This document shows, piece by piece, positions 34,201 through 46,654 of a stretch of 64,000 nucleotides of DNA. The translations under genes were made by a program, and so were the position numbers. The notes under the pieces are model-generated. The model did not search any database, was not told where the DNA came from, and saw only the letters and a program-made list of their open reading frames with translations. Each line of letters opens with the position of its first letter. Within the stretch, counting starts at the first letter, position 1. The stretch is from Athripsodes cinereus (taxonomy: Eukaryota; Arthropoda; Insecta; Trichoptera; Leptoceridae): positions 34,015,237-34,079,236 of the forward strand of contig OX388307.1 of NCBI GenBank assembly GCA_947579605.1. Direction: 5' to 3'.

Positions 34201-37200
34201 CTGCACGTCTCGTTGTGTGTGACTTATTTTCTAACCTATAAAAAATATTGTAAGGAACAAATTGATTAGTTTGATTTCATTCTATTTTGTCATAACAGGA
34301 TTTACAGGACCCCTTCTCAATATTGTTGGTGTGAAGGTTTTTAAATAACAAATAAATACTTTATTTAATCAATAAATAACAACACACAAATGTTGAAACA
34401 ATTTATCACCAATATGGCTACAATTAAGTTGCTGCAGCCTCGCTAGGTTGTCCTGTATCGGGGCGTGAAATAAAAACAACATACAATTAACAAGGATTAA
34501 TACATTAACTTAATGATATCAACTTTGTTTACATTTTTCAATCCGTGTTGATATTGTCGTGTTAATGAACTTTGGTATAACAAATGTTTAATTTGAGCAT
34601 GATTTTCATGTTAAAAAACTTAAAATATTAACAATTTTAATATCGGAGTATTCTGATTGACATGCCGTAAGTGAACAAAAGAAAACTCAAATCCACTTAC
34701 GAGATAAACGTTTTTAAAGTATGCTGAAGCAAAACTACACCATATTACGAGACATCATTTTTCAAAATAATTACAGTTATGTAATTTGTTAACATAAAGT
34801 TATTGTCAAAAAAATATTATGAGTTATTTCTATGTTTGATGTCATATGCATTCTACTTTATCTGAACTCACTTTATGCTAAAACATATTTATCAAACGTT
34901 GTATTAGGTACGCATTTTGTACAAATTTATTTTTACTATCAAGTGTTTATTGCTATTAACTACTACAACTCTCACTTTTTCAACGTAAGTGTGTATGCCA
35001 TCAAGAAGAGCTTAAAAAGGACTACAACGATATGTTCATAAGTTAATTTAATCAAAATTCAACATGGTGTAGTTTTCCTCTGATGTACGTTTATTTTCTT
35101 TGTACTAGAAAAAAAACAAAACCTTTGAAATCCATTATCTCTTAACTTGATCTATGTATAAAGTTTTTTTTTTTTTTTACTCTAAAATTATAACCCGTAA
35201 ATGTTTTTGCATATGTATAAAAAAAATTAACAAAATATTTAGTGTTGTATAGAATCTAAATCAACATAATATTTGTACATATCCTGTGTTTTGTTCGTAT
35301 TCGGGCTCTGGTGAATTCGGTCAACATAGTGAATAAAATATTATGCCTGTAATAGGGCGCATCACTGATTCTTATTTTGCTGTTTTTGTTTTCTATATGT
35401 ATTTGATACGTATAAGAATTCTCAAATAAGTAAATAAATGATACTTATTTTATCGCAGGGAGCGTCTACGTTTACACCAATCTATGCACTCGACGGGGAA
35501 ACTGCAATTAGCCAATGGAGAATCATACGACTTCACTGCAGAAGACTTACAAGACTTGGGGGAGATTGGCAGGGGGGCGTTTGGAGCCGTTAATAAAATG
35601 GTTCACACTAGGTACCTACACACATCTTTTGCAGTAACAGTCCATATTAAAACTTTTGATTGTAAAACCATGATTACACAATGCAATTTTGTGCAGTCTT
35701 ATCTCACCTTTCTTATTTTTTTTACAATTAGATTTTGCACAATGTTGCATCTTTCAATCATGGTTGTCCATTTGAAAATTCTAATTGGGGCAACTGATAG
35801 ACTAACTGCATGTAATAAACATGAAAGCTGTCTTCTCCTAGCAATGACAAAGAAAATCAGAATGAGTGGCAAACCCCATCAATACCGAATTGAAATGATA
35901 TGTTTCTTATTCATATTTAACACACACTTACCTTTTATAGAATACTTAAAATTTACAGAAAAAAATTGGATACCTTTTCTTCCCCGGTACTAAAAGTCTG
36001 CACTTAAACTTAATAATGTAAAATTAATGGAAACGAAATTAGGACATAGCATTGTATACTAATTGTTTGTCACTATATGATAAAACTAAATATATCTGCA
36101 CTGTATGTAGTATTCTATTTTGGATTAAATAAACAAATTTAAAATATCTTTCAGGACTAATACAGTAATGGCTGTGAAAAGGATCCGATCCACTGTAGAT
36201 GAAAAGGAGCAGAAGAATCTATTGATGGATTTGGAAGTGGTCATGAAGAGTAACGACTGTCCTTGCATTGTGCAGTTCTACGGGGCACTGTTCAAAGAGG
36301 TAAATCAGAATTGACATATAAAATTACTTAATCCTGCTGTGTGCAGTGATAATGATGATGGTCGATTTGTCCTACGTTGTTAAATGGAGTGTCCATCTCA
36401 AGGGCTCAGGAAGCTCTATTGGAAGATCAATCCCTTAAGTCTGCTTCTGAAAGTTGTTGTAGATTGATTATTGATGATTAATTTTGATTGATTATGCTAT
36501 GATACAGAAAAAACTGAGAAACCTATTTTTTTTCATCCATCTAAAGACCTTGCTTGCCCACCTCGACTTCTAGATGTAGTCCATTGTGGGATTTAGTCCA
36601 ACCTATACTTTTGCTGGGGAACCCACCGGACTAATTCGTTAAACATCTCCAAAAGGACATTATATAATACTAAATTTTTTTTTTTTTTATAAAAAGATAT
36701 ATTTGGGTTTTTAACAAAAACAAATACAACCTTATACACCTTTCACAGTAAGCTACTAAAAGCTTGTGTCGTGAAAGGGGAGTTTGCCGGCACCTGGTAT
36801 CGAACCACAGACCCCTTGTTCACGAGGCCGAGACTCTACCTCCAGGCTACCGACGAACTCCTAGACCTAGACAATTTGTTTTAATAATGTTCCATTTTGT
36901 GGAAAAACCACCGAAAAGACCCGTTAAAGAATCATAGCACCTCCTGAATAACAGGGTATTTTTTAGCATTGCTTTAAATACCTCTGCACTGTCCAGAGTT
37001 AGCAAATCATGAGGAATTTAATTTCAAAACAAGAGTCCAGCCACGCAGAAGGCACAATCAATTAAAATAGTATAGTAATAATGTATATTAAAGCAATTAT
37101 AGTTATACATTGAGCCTTTTGCATCTGAGAAATGCCGTGATAATGTGATTGTTAATTAGACAAATTGTTTGTGTGCATTTCAGGGTGACTGTTGGATTTG

Positions 37201-40200
37201 CATGGAACTGATGGACACGTCGCTGGATAAATTTTATAAGTTTATTTATGAGAATCTGCAGAAGAGGATACCTGAATCCATCATAGCCAAAATAACTGTG
37301 GCCACTGTCAAGGCACTCAACTACCTCAAAGAAAAACTAAAGATTATTCATAGGTAAACTTACTTTATCCCTTTCACACATTTATTCTTTAACTTTGAGG
37401 ACTGTGTAATATTATATCATTTTTATATGAATTGTGAAAGGCAAATGGGATATATTTGAATCAGTCATTTGAGAAACAACATAAGTCAGTCAACACAAAC
37501 TTTTCAGAAATCACAAAAATACTGTTTGTTATAAAATTTTGAATGAAACGTTGATATCTAATTCAAATCAAAATGTAACTTATGGAGTATTTTTTTATTA
37601 CAAACCTTTATTTTTTGTCAAAATATTTTATTTTTATATTAATTTGTTAATTCAAAACCTTTGACTTATGTTGTTTCTCAAATGAACAACATTTCAGGTA
37701 ATAAAAATCAACATTTTAATCTCAGATTAATTATTGAACAACCAAAAATTACAAATTTTCACCCACGTTAGTCGTTGGCGTTAAGTGTCAGCTGTGAATC
37801 GACACAAATGAATTTAGTGTAATAACAACAAAGTCACTGACTTGTGTTGTTTTTCTATTGACTGGTCAAATAAATCAGCTCAATTTGTATCAAATAAGTA
37901 AAAATTACGCGGTTTCTAAATGAAATAACGTGCGTTTCAAGAAAAAGGACCCAAATCAAAAAAAATCATATCCGCTAAAAACCTGACTTATGTTATTTCT
38001 CAAATGACCGATTCATTTGTGAAATAAACAAATTATAAAAACCAACACACTCGGCAATGATCTGAAGTCTTTGTAATACAGGAGAAGATGTCCTGGCTGG
38101 GTCATATTTATCTGAAAACATCCTATGATAGTTAACCAAAAAGAGCACTGTTTTTTTCATCCACAAGGTTTCCAATGACGTGAATGCCTCTTTTTCACTT
38201 TATACTATACTATACCCTCACGCCGTGTCCCAAGTGGGGTAGGCAGAGAGAACGGAACGCCAAACCGATCTATCTTTACACACTTCCTTCGCTTCCTCCA
38301 CATTCATACAGTTTCTCATACACGCACGTCGGTTCCTCTTACTCAACACGCGGCCATCCTTGAGAATTTGATCCACGTGATCAAGCCACGTGGCTCTCGG
38401 ACGCCCGCGTTTCCTCACACCATTTCTTTCAGATAAGTATATCCTCTTTGTCATTCTTACCTCGTTCATTCGTTCAACATGCCCAAACCACCGTAGTTTA
38501 TTCACGCGCATTCTGTCCACAACACTCTTCTTGCATCCGCTCATTTATACCTACCTTTTTCACTTTATACCTACTGTAATGTCAGCTTGTGTAGACAAAT
38601 GAGTGCTAAAGTTTAAACATTCCTTTGTCCAATACACCGTTTTTTTTTTATTTGTGTTGTATAGCCATAGTTAATTTCTTTATTGTGACCCGTAATGAGG
38701 TAAATTGAAACAAGTGTTTCTTTCTACTATAAATTATTGAACAAATCGATCAATCTGATTGATAATGTCCTGATAAGTGGAAAGACGTCTCTCTCCTGAT
38801 CAATAATTTGTAGTAGAAAGAAACACTTGTTTGAATTTTCATAGTTAATTGCTTTGTTTTATATCTATGGTATAATTATATTTGTGGTATATTTACAGGG
38901 ATGTAAAACCGTCTAATATTCTATTGGATCGTGGTGGTAACATAAAGCTGTGTGACTTTGGTATATCTGGAAAATTAGTAGACTCCATAGCCAAGACGAG
39001 GGATGCAGGATGCAGACCTTACATGGCGGTAAGTAGAACTCGTAATATAATATTATCACTAATGTCTTTTCGTACTAGGATATTTTATATTACTTGTTTA
39101 GTATTTGACTGCTCGACTATCGAGATGTTTCACTATAAACAAATTAACTATCAAATTGCCATACAAAAAATGTATCGAAAGGAGTTGGTAATTTGATGGT
39201 AGAGTTTCGGACTTTCAATCAAAAGATCCCGTGTTCAATTCCACCCATAGCCGACTTACATAAGCATATTGTTTACTGTGAGGATGAGTCAAGGTTTATG
39301 TAGGTTAACTTCAAATCCAGGTTAATCTTTTTTTAATCTTATATGGTTTAAGATGTACGTACTGTCATAAAATGAAATGAAGTAAAATATTTTTTTTCAC
39401 GACGACAATATGTAATAACAATAATAAATTAATAATTACAATATAAAATATCAAAATATTTAATCCTATTTAGTTCTCAAGTGGTGTAGTCTCACTAAAT
39501 AAAATCTGTTCTGAGATTTTTTTAATATCTTCTGTTGTTTTGTAAATGTATTAAAAATATTTCTAATTTTGTTTTGTTATTTTTTATAGCCGGAGAGAAT
39601 TGACCCACAGAGAGCGCGAGGCTACGACGTCCGCTCAGACGTGTGGTCGTTGGGCATCACTCTGATGGAGGTGGCGACTGGTAGGTTCCCCTACCCGCGC
39701 TGGGGCTCCGTGTTTGAGCAACTGTCCCAGGTGGTACAGGGTGACCCACCCAGATTGTCTACTAGGGAGAATGGTAACACATTCTCTCCAGAGTTTGTCA
39801 ACTTTGTTAATACTTGGTAAGTCACATTTATTTATTTCATATCATAAACCGACAAGCTTATTACTCAAAAGACAAAAGACTATGAGTTAGCAACGCAAAG
39901 TTTGAAAAGAACCTATCTGTAGATGACGTACAATGCGAATGTAGCCCAATTCAAGATGATGTCCACCTATTGTGCCCACTAATGAGAGACAGCTGTAGTC
40001 CTGAAGACCTGATTCTAGAAAATATCAAAGTATTGTCTGTCGCCACTTATTGGAATGAGAAGAATCAGATCAGACACGAGAAGTAAGTGTCACAGTCTCT
40101 TCTGCAAGTGAGGTAGTTAGAGGGATACCAAAAAATAAACTTCCAGAACAAGGAGCATACCTCAGCAAAGCTTAGAAAATTTAGTGATAAATTATACCTT

Positions 40201-40423
40201 AGTCAATGGCTACCGAACTGTGGTAGTTTCTATGGTGGAACAGTTTTAACTTTGTAGTTTAATACCTTTTTCATTTTATTACAGTTTAATAAAAGAAGAA
40301 AACCATAGGCCCAAATACAACAGACTGTTGGAGCATGCGTTCATCAAAGGAGGAGAGAGGGCCAATCCTGATGTGGCGGCCTATGTGTCCAGCATATTGG
40401 ACGCCATGGATAAGGCCTCTTAG
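31275..40423 (+). CDS. Mkk4: MAP kinase kinase 4 (MKK4/MAP2K4), eight coding exons
   Basis: Dual-specificity kinase that, in its family, activates JNK (and sometimes p38) in the cytoplasmic stress cascade. Coding exons, all with GT/AG borders and matching phases: 31275-31308, 33280-33526, 35459-35611, 36155-36299, 37184-37353, 38899-39028, 39590-39816, 40285-40423. They total 1245 nt, or 414 aa plus TAG. The N-terminal ~100 residues are disordered and hold a docking-type motif (KRRQMKLEF, near residue 35). The kinase domain follows: glycine loop GRGAFGAV, VAIK-type lysine in MAVKRI, catalytic loop HRDVKPSN, DFG, activation loop SIAKTRDAG with the Ser/Thr pair, then PYMAPE. The C-terminus (NPDVAAYVSSILD) resembles the DVD site that binds MAP3Ks. 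The DFTAEDLQDLGEIGRGAFG stretch points to MKK4 rather than MKK3/6 or MKK7. Introns carry a LINE-X insertion, MITEs, a hAT-like element and SINEs. The first ATG has a reasonable context (AAAATGG). Extra 5' non-coding exons cannot be excluded. Confidence 0.95.
31980..32373. mobile_element. hAT-like non-autonomous element in Mkk4 intron 1
   Basis: An 8-bp duplication CCTACAGG (31972-31979; 32374-32381) flanks ends TAGTGTTGTGG and TAGTGATGTGA. Both subterminal regions are packed with GAGAAATTTCTC-type palindromes. The middle (about 32088-32215) looks like a separate repeat, because a similar sequence occurs at 34345-34430. Confidence 0.78.
32730..32800 (-). repeat. LINE-type 3' tail with (AATA)n, inverted
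   Basis: A TTTA run then ATACGGCAATTGCCTTTAC, related to the other (AATA)n tails. Located in Mkk4 intron 1. Confidence 0.45.
33931..34112 (+). mobile_element. tRNA-headed SINE (family B), full copy
   Basis: An A-box-like GGGGTAGAGTCTCGG and a B box GGTTCGATCCC (33987-33997) are followed by a body with ACTCCCCTTTCACAACACAA and an end with AACCCAGATGTATCTTTTA. Three other copies lie in the window. It sits in an Mkk4 intron. Confidence 0.75.
36672..36860 (-). mobile_element. tRNA-headed SINE (family B), full copy
   Basis: Reverse orientation in the Mkk4 intron between exons 4 and 5. The B box appears as GGTTCGATACC on the - strand, with the head CTGGAGGTAGAGTCTCGG. Confidence 0.72.
38206..38554 (-). 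mobile_element. LINE-X 3' fragment in an Mkk4 intron, 16-bp target duplication
   Basis: The duplication CTTTTTCACTTTATAC lies at 38190-38205 and 38555-38570. Inside is a LINE ORF C-terminus (108 codons ending in TGA) with KLRWFGHVERMN, KRGRPRATWLDHV, EVCKDRSVWRSVLSAYP and WDTA. The 3' end carries a (TATAG)n tail. It is a 5'-truncated insertion between Mkk4 exons 5 and 6. Confidence 0.85.
38708..38832. mobile_element. Foldback MITE (family M1), second copy, in an Mkk4 intron
   Basis: The same ends (CAAGTGTTTCTTTCTACTAT; GTAGAAAGAAACACTTGTTT) and inner CCTGATAAGTGGAAAGACGT. Its left arm has lost part of the stem. Confidence 0.75.
39180..39400 (+). mobile_element. tRNA-like SINE (family C)
   Basis: GATGGTAGAGTTTCGGACTT, then GTGTTCAATTCCACCC as a weak B box. 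It shares its head with 46655-46735 and 51130-51290, and lies in the last-but-one Mkk4 intron region. Confidence 0.6.
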
Positions 40424-40584
40424 GAAAATTATAATTAAAAAATTATTCATCTATAATACTACTTCACTAATACATAGAACTCTGTATTCAAATCAACCAA
40501 TCAAAACAATTTGTACACGTAGCTATGTACAAATACAACCAATTCACAGAAATCTTCACTGCTCCTTTCTCCTCTAAAATAACA

Positions 40585-40680
40585 CAGGGTGACTGGTCAC
40601 ATAGTGCAATAGCTACCACCGCAATCGACTTGCATTATTGACCTCCCGGGTTTAATTCCCAGCTGGGTCTTGATTTTTTT
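40585..40680 (+). repeat. tRNA-like SINE head fragment
   Basis: GTCACATAGTGCAATAGCTA and CCCGGGTTTAATTCCCAGCT resemble A and B boxes. It lies in the probable Mkk4 3' UTR and may be cut short by a T run. Confidence 0.4.
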
Positions 40681-40926
40681 TGGAGAAAATCTGCTACAAC
40701 TACTACTTTGTCATCAAGACACAAGTAGGGTAGCCAACAAACCAGCCGCATGCAGTAAACATGCAATAGTCTTCTCCATGCCAGTAAAAATTTAATATGT
40801 TCAAAATGGGTGGCAAACCAAACCAAAAGATGCCAGATAAACTGTTTCAGCAACACTGGTTGTCTGAAAAAGCACAGTGTCTGTTAATAAACTCTCCTTC
40901 AATTAACATTCGGATAATAATAACAG

Positions 40927-41322
40927 TGGTAAAAGTCTGAGAGATCGTGTGCGTAACATTGATATACGAAAGGAATGTGGAATGAAAGTTGGTGTAATAA
41001 CAAGGATGAATGTAAATAAGTTAAGATGGTTTGGGCACGTGGAAAGAATGAATGAGGACAGAATGACTAAGAAGATATATTTGTCTGAGAGGAATGGTGC
41101 TCGGAGACGTGGACGTCCGAGGATTAAATGGCAAGATCATTTAAATCAAATCCTACAGGACGGTCACGTGTTGAGCACATTGAACAGGAGAGCATGCATG
41201 AGGAATTGTATGACAGTGACGGAAGCGAAAGATGTATGCAAGGATAGAAGGAAGTGGCGCTCGATCCTTTCTGCCTACCCCGCGAGGGAAGCGGCGTGAT
41301 GGTATGTATGTATGTATGTATG
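40927..41322 (+). mobile_element. LINE-X 3' fragment, first of two tandem copies
   Basis: Codes for a C-terminus like the 38-kb copy (RWFGHVERMN, RRGRPRIKWQDHL, DVCKDRRKWRSILSAYP) and ends with a (TATG)n tail. TAATAATAACAG lies at 40915-40926 and 41323-41334 as the target duplication. It sits about 500 bp past the Mkk4 stop, possibly within its 3' UTR. Confidence 0.8.
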
Positions 41323-41334
41323 TAATAATAACAG

Positions 41335-41700
41335 AATGGATACGGATAATAATTAGAAGAATGAGTGGGTGCAAGAGGAGTGTTGTGGATAGAATGCGTG
41401 TAAATAAATTGAGATGGTTTGGGCATGTGGAACGAATGGAAGAGGAAAGAATGACAAAGAGGATATACTTGGCTGAAAGGAGGGGTGTGAGGAAGCGCAG
41501 GCGTCCGAGAACTACATGGCTTAAACATGTAGATCAAATTCTCAAGGACGGCCATGTTTTGAGTAAGAGAAGTCGACGTGTGTGCATGAGAAATTGTATG
41601 ACTGTGGAGGAGGCGAAAGAAGTATGTAAGGACAGATCTAATTGGCGTTCCGTTCTTTCTACCTACCCCACTTGGGATACGGCGTGAGGGAATAGATAGA
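41335..41700 (+). mobile_element. LINE-X 3' fragment, second tandem copy
   Basis: Another LINE-X C-terminus (RWFGHVERME, KRRRPRTTWLKHVDQILKDG, KDRSNWRSVLSTYP) with a short (ATAG)n tail. TAATAATAACA borders it at 41323-41333 and 41701-41711, so the same target motif is present a third time. Confidence 0.78.
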
Positions 41701-41711
41701 TAATAATAACA

Positions 41712-42760
41712 CTACCCAATGTTGTTATTAAACCTGTGGCTCGAATTTCTCTCTTGAAAAGAGTTGTCAACCTAGAAAAATATTGTCTGTTGAGATAAAA
41801 AGTAACATTTATTTCTGAAATAAATTTTTGTGAAGTGGTTGTTTTTGCATAACTACCCTCAATTAATATCTACTTTAATTTTATTGTTATTCAAATATGT
41901 TGTATTTAATATTTGAGCTACGACTGAGAATGTTATGTTATGCCTTTCTCTTATAAATTACATATTATTAATTACTATTATAATATATATTTTAAAATGT
42001 TTGTGATTGTCTGATAAATTTGGTAATAAATACAATACTTATGCAAAATTCATTACCATTTCAATATACATTTTATTATAGTACGATCAAATCAAATAAA
42101 AAAAATTGAGAATACGTACAATCTAAACTTCTTAAACATAAAAATAATTGATTCCTTAAAAACAATATTTAATAAATAATTTTAAATTTCAAAAAGTACA
42201 CTTGAAATTTGAACTAATTTTTAGGTTTGAATTATGGAACCAACTTTCAATTTCAATTTTGTCAATTGATACATTGTTATGTAACATACTCCCAATGTCA
42301 CTGAAAAGACAGAAATGCTATTTTTAATTTAATTGAAAAATCATTGCTTATATTGTCGTATAAATATATATTTTGTTTATATTGCATTCATATAAACTCG
42401 TCATCTCATTTAATGTAATTGAACATGAAACAGTACAGCAATAATTTATTGTACAAAATAATATGAATTATTAGACACATTACGTTATTATTATCGTATA
42501 ATATTTAAAATTAAATTAATCTGTAGTTCAATAGCAAAAGAAATTGTCTGCTCTCTGAATTTTTCTTATCCTTAGAAGCTAAATAATACTCGGGTTGATA
42601 ATGATTGATTTTGCAGTTTGGTGATTAAAATATTCTGTTTTCTGTGTATGGAAATAAACAAAAAATGTTTAAGTTTTACTTTATTAATTGTGTCGGTGCA
42701 CACGTAGTAGAATTCCATAATTATGTAATTGAAGTTTTACTCTATTTTATAATACATACA
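41712..42760. other. No gene; AT-rich, possible distal Mkk4 3' UTR
   Basis: Several AATAAA signals (for example near 42025) occur. GTCGGTGCACACGTAGTAGA at 42691 repeats a motif at 8567 and 59558. Confidence 0.4.
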
Positions 42761-43104
42761 TTGTTTGACAATGACTAAATAAGTCGAAACCAGATAACTG
42801 TACCTATTATTGTTTGACAATGACTTAATAAGTCGAAACCAGATAACTGTACCTATTATGGTTTGACAATGACGTAATAAGTCGAAACCAGATAACTGTA
42901 CCTATTATTGTTTGACAATGACTTAATAAGTCGAAACCAGATAACTGTACCTATTATTGTTTGACAATGACTTAATAAGTCGAAACCAGATGACTGTACC
43001 TGTTATTGTTTGACAATGACTTTTATAAGTCAAAACCAGATAACTGTACCTGTTATTGTTTGACAATGACTTTATAAGTCAAAACCAGATAACTGTACCT
43101 ATTA
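42761..43104. repeat. 49-bp minisatellite, 7 units
   Basis: The unit begins TTGTTTGACAATGACTTAAT and contains the palindrome GACTTAATAAGTC, then CGAAACCAGATAACTGTACC. Starts lie at 42761, 42810, 42859, 42908, 42957, 43006 and 43056. The last two share TTTATAAGTCAAAACC. Confidence 0.92.
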
Positions 43105-44057
43105 TTAAACGTAGTAAAACTCAAACAGTTTGTGTTTATTCCCATAAATTAATATGAAATTTTAAAAAATAAACGTCAACTCAATCAATTGTTTTCTGTT
43201 GATAACTTTAGGTACATCAATTCCTCTTTCACACAACACATCTTGCAGATAACTTCTTTTGCCAATTAATTACTGAATCGTAATGTAAAATTGTATCCAT
43301 AGCTTCTCGGTCTAATGGTAAAATGAAATATTTTTTTTGCCATTTTAGCTGTGAGATAATAATAATATTATTATTGTTAGGTAATTTGAAAAGATTATTG
43401 GTTGATTTTGTTTAGTAATAGGTAATGATTGTGTATTTGTACATTTAGATAATGTTGAATTATGAAATCTTATGAAATAATTATGTATGTAATTTAATAA
43501 AGGCTAAAAGCTGTACATATTGTATTATGTAGTCTTTGCCGTTAGTTTCATAGTTTCACCTTTGTACACGAGGGCTAGATGATTATTTAATCATCTTTCT
43601 TATTTTTTATTTTTGAAGACGTATATGATAAGCAAAAAAATTAACATAGTACATGTAGGTTTTTGACAGAAATCCACATTTTTTATTTTCATTTGAGAGT
43701 AAAGAAAATTTTGCCTTTGAGATAAAATCGCCCCCTGTATATTGATTGGATTTAATTGGAATGCATTTCTCTATAAAATTGTATGTATTGTGATCAATAT
43801 ACAGTCAAGAATGAATAAAATAATGAAATGATAAAAAATATTATCTTATTTTTATGAGAAGATGAATTTTATGTTTATGACATCTACAGGTTGTCCTTCA
43901 AAATTGCACAAATCGTTTGACTAACTCTTCATTCCTAAAGTCGACTGTCTTGTTTTAATTGCAAAAGCCATATCAATGTTTTAAATTTAACAGTCTTGTC
44001 TGATAAACTGTTGATTCTTGATTTGTAATATCATTATCAAATGAAGTCTAATATTAC
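43105..44057. other. No gene; AT-rich sequence
   Basis: No long frames or recognised repeats. Confidence 0.45.
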
Positions 44058-44145
44058 TATACCGTCATGGCATATTCCGTAACTGAGATAGTCAGCAGAC
44101 GAGCTGCATGTAATAAACATGCAAACTGTCCTCTCCGTGCAAACA
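44058..44145 (-). mobile_element. Family A 3' fragment, diverged
   Basis: The reverse of the family A end: ATACCGTCATGGCATATTCC followed by GAGCTGCATGTAATAAACAT. Confidence 0.5.
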
Positions 44146-44754
44146 ACAAATATACATAATAAGACTTATGTTGTTAATTTTTTTTTTTTAATATTCCTAG
44201 CCCTTGTACAATGATTTAAACAGCCTCAGAAACTAACGGCCAATAAATATATTAGTTATTATTATTATTATTAAACATCTACAACAATAACTCTTTGTAA
44301 TATTATCTACTATTAGTGATACATATTATGTATTGTGTTGTATATTATTTAACTAGCAAATTGTGAAAATTGTACGTAATATGCAGTAGTATTGACTGGA
44401 GGTGTAATGGATTGTGACTTTGACGGATAACAAATATCTTAGACCGGGTAGCTGGATATTTAGCTGCTAATTCCATTTAACTCACAACCTTGCATAGGTT
44501 GGTTAAGAGAGTCATGGGCAGGTCTGTGGCCACATGTTTAAAACATTAGCACCAAACTGAGTCTAATTGGTGTGAATCATTTTGGTTATTCACTTAGATG
44601 TATAGATAATTTATATATTATGTCACTTTCTGTGTAATGCAATTTGCAAAAACACAAAAAAAAGAAATTTGACAAAATGCCTGACTTTTTAGTTCTTAGA
44701 ACGTCGTGGGAAAAGGTGGCTCAATTTATTTTATTTTTATTTTATTAGTTGGTG

Positions 44755-45075
44755 TGAAATATGCACCACAACCTATAAGATCTATTGTACTCCCCCTACT
44801 CAGATTTCCCGATGTTGCCCGTCAAAGCACACCCTCAAGTCCCAGACATCTTATGAAGTCTAGGATCTTGAAGGGATCGAAGGTGTGGAGAGACTCCACT
44901 TCTACCCAGTGTCTACCTAAGGCTTTGATTCTTGCGAATACCACGGCATTGCATTCCGCTAGGAGATGTCGAGGAGTCTCGGCCTCTTCTTTCTTCACAA
45001 AATCTACAAGTACCGTCTTCTTCAAGTCCCAGTTTGCGTAAGTGTTCCTTGAGCCTGCAGTGACCCATTAGGTGA
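44755..45075 (-). pseudogene. Frameshifted C-terminus of an RNase H-type LINE
   Basis: On the - strand, LMGHCRLKEHLRKLGL and GTCRFCEE sit in one frame. The next frame continues EEAETPRHLLAECNAVVFAR and ILDFIRCLGLEG. This matches the C-terminus of the 60-kb LINE (TGHCRLRKHMTKIGL, CRFC, ETPIHILCNC). A one-base shift lies within the CRFC segment, near 45010-45025. Confidence 0.7.
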
Positions 45076-45079
45076 CTCA

Positions 45080-46650
45080 ATTAGTGCAGATACATTCTGA
45101 ATGGTGGAGGCTAGTGACTGCCATTTGCTCCCGAGAGGTGCGTTGAAGAAGGAAATTAGTTTATTATTTTGTGAATTCGACTGAATAATGGGTTGATATC
45201 CGGTATTTGAACAGATAGTGGATTGATATTCAGTATTCGTCTGGATGGTTGGCTGAAATCTGATAATCCATTACACCTCTAGTAATGATGTAACGTAATA
45301 GCATATATTTATCATTGATAATGTATGTAAAATTAATGAGAATATTGTATAAAGTTGATAGTATCACTAAGTTATTCTAAGTGTAACTACGAGTGAAAAT
45401 CATATTAATAATATGTTTAATTGTTATGATTGTAATTTTCGCGAAAACATTCGAGGGATGGAAATTTTAAATATTCAAAACATTTTTTACAAATGACCAT
45501 TTTTCTCACACTCTCAGCAATGTCTTCAATGAAATAATTTTTGAAATTTTACATATTGTTATATTCTCGAATATTATTGGTGATTAAAACAAATTATATT
45601 TTAATTAATGGATTATAAGAATTCTACATAGTATTCCTGTGATACTCAAAACATATAGTTGATAACAGAATGATCTAGTATCAAAATTAGTCAAATTAAA
45701 AAATTACTTTTCTAACCAAGATTTTATTGTAAGTTCTATAAAAATATATTTATCAATTGTATTTTGGCATCAAAAAGAAGTATGTAATTCTATTTAGTTT
45801 TTAATTTTTACTGACATGTTACAACAAATCGATTTGACAAATATCGAAACCAAACCATTCAGTTGTTTTGACTTTTGTAATTTCAATCCCTTGTTTGGTT
45901 AACCAATGTAAATTATTGTTACAATGTTGTTTAAATATAAATAATTGTTCCTTGTGCATCATTGTGGTTGTGGTTAAGAGAAATAAGCATTTGCAGTTTC
46001 TTATTGAGACAAATTTATAAACTATTGTTGTTAAAACAAAGTAAACCAAGAGATTTGGGACTCCGTTACTCCAATATTTTTTAGCTCCTAAAGGGTCTAT
46101 TCAATGCAAATTTGAGATCTTGCTTTGGTTTTGTACTGGAAAATTATGATAAATAGTTGAGACTGTATGCGCAAATCTCTTTCCTACACCTCCCTTATGC
46201 AATATGCTCCTTATCTTAGATGAATCGCCTTTTGTATTAGGGATAAAGTTGAATCTTTTATATTACTATTATAAACTAATATCGTATGTAATCTTGTCGA
46301 TTGTTGAAATAGTGTGGATATATTGTACTTCACAAAATGTCAGATACAAAATTACTTTTTGTTTACGACATCAAAAAATGCATAATATTCGGTGCATTAT
46401 TACGGTTGCGCTGTTTTGGATTTAAAAATTCACTCTATTTTTGGCATTTATTTTATTTGTCTAGCTTACATTTCAGTTTATCCACACAAAGATTTATCCT
46501 TGTAGAATCATTGGTAGTGTTCGTGGTGTATAAAATGTGATGACTTTTGTGAGTGAGTCATTCATTTTTATGCCTGAAATCTAATATAATAGATGAATCT
46601 GGATTTGAAATATACTCCAGACAACCTCTCTGTACGTAATATGCTTATGG
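45080..46650. other. No gene; AT-rich sequence
   Basis: Short frames only (for example 46204-46425), without family features. Confidence 0.45.
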
Positions 46651-46654
46651 TAGA

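Noticed and set aside
35484..35993. 169-aa ORF beginning with kinase sequence
   Set aside because: Only 35484-35611 is Mkk4 exon 3. The rest is intron readthrough past the GT donor at 35612.
42761..43104. Possible CRISPR-like array
   Set aside because: The repeats are head to tail without variable spacers, there are no cas genes, and the setting is an animal genome.
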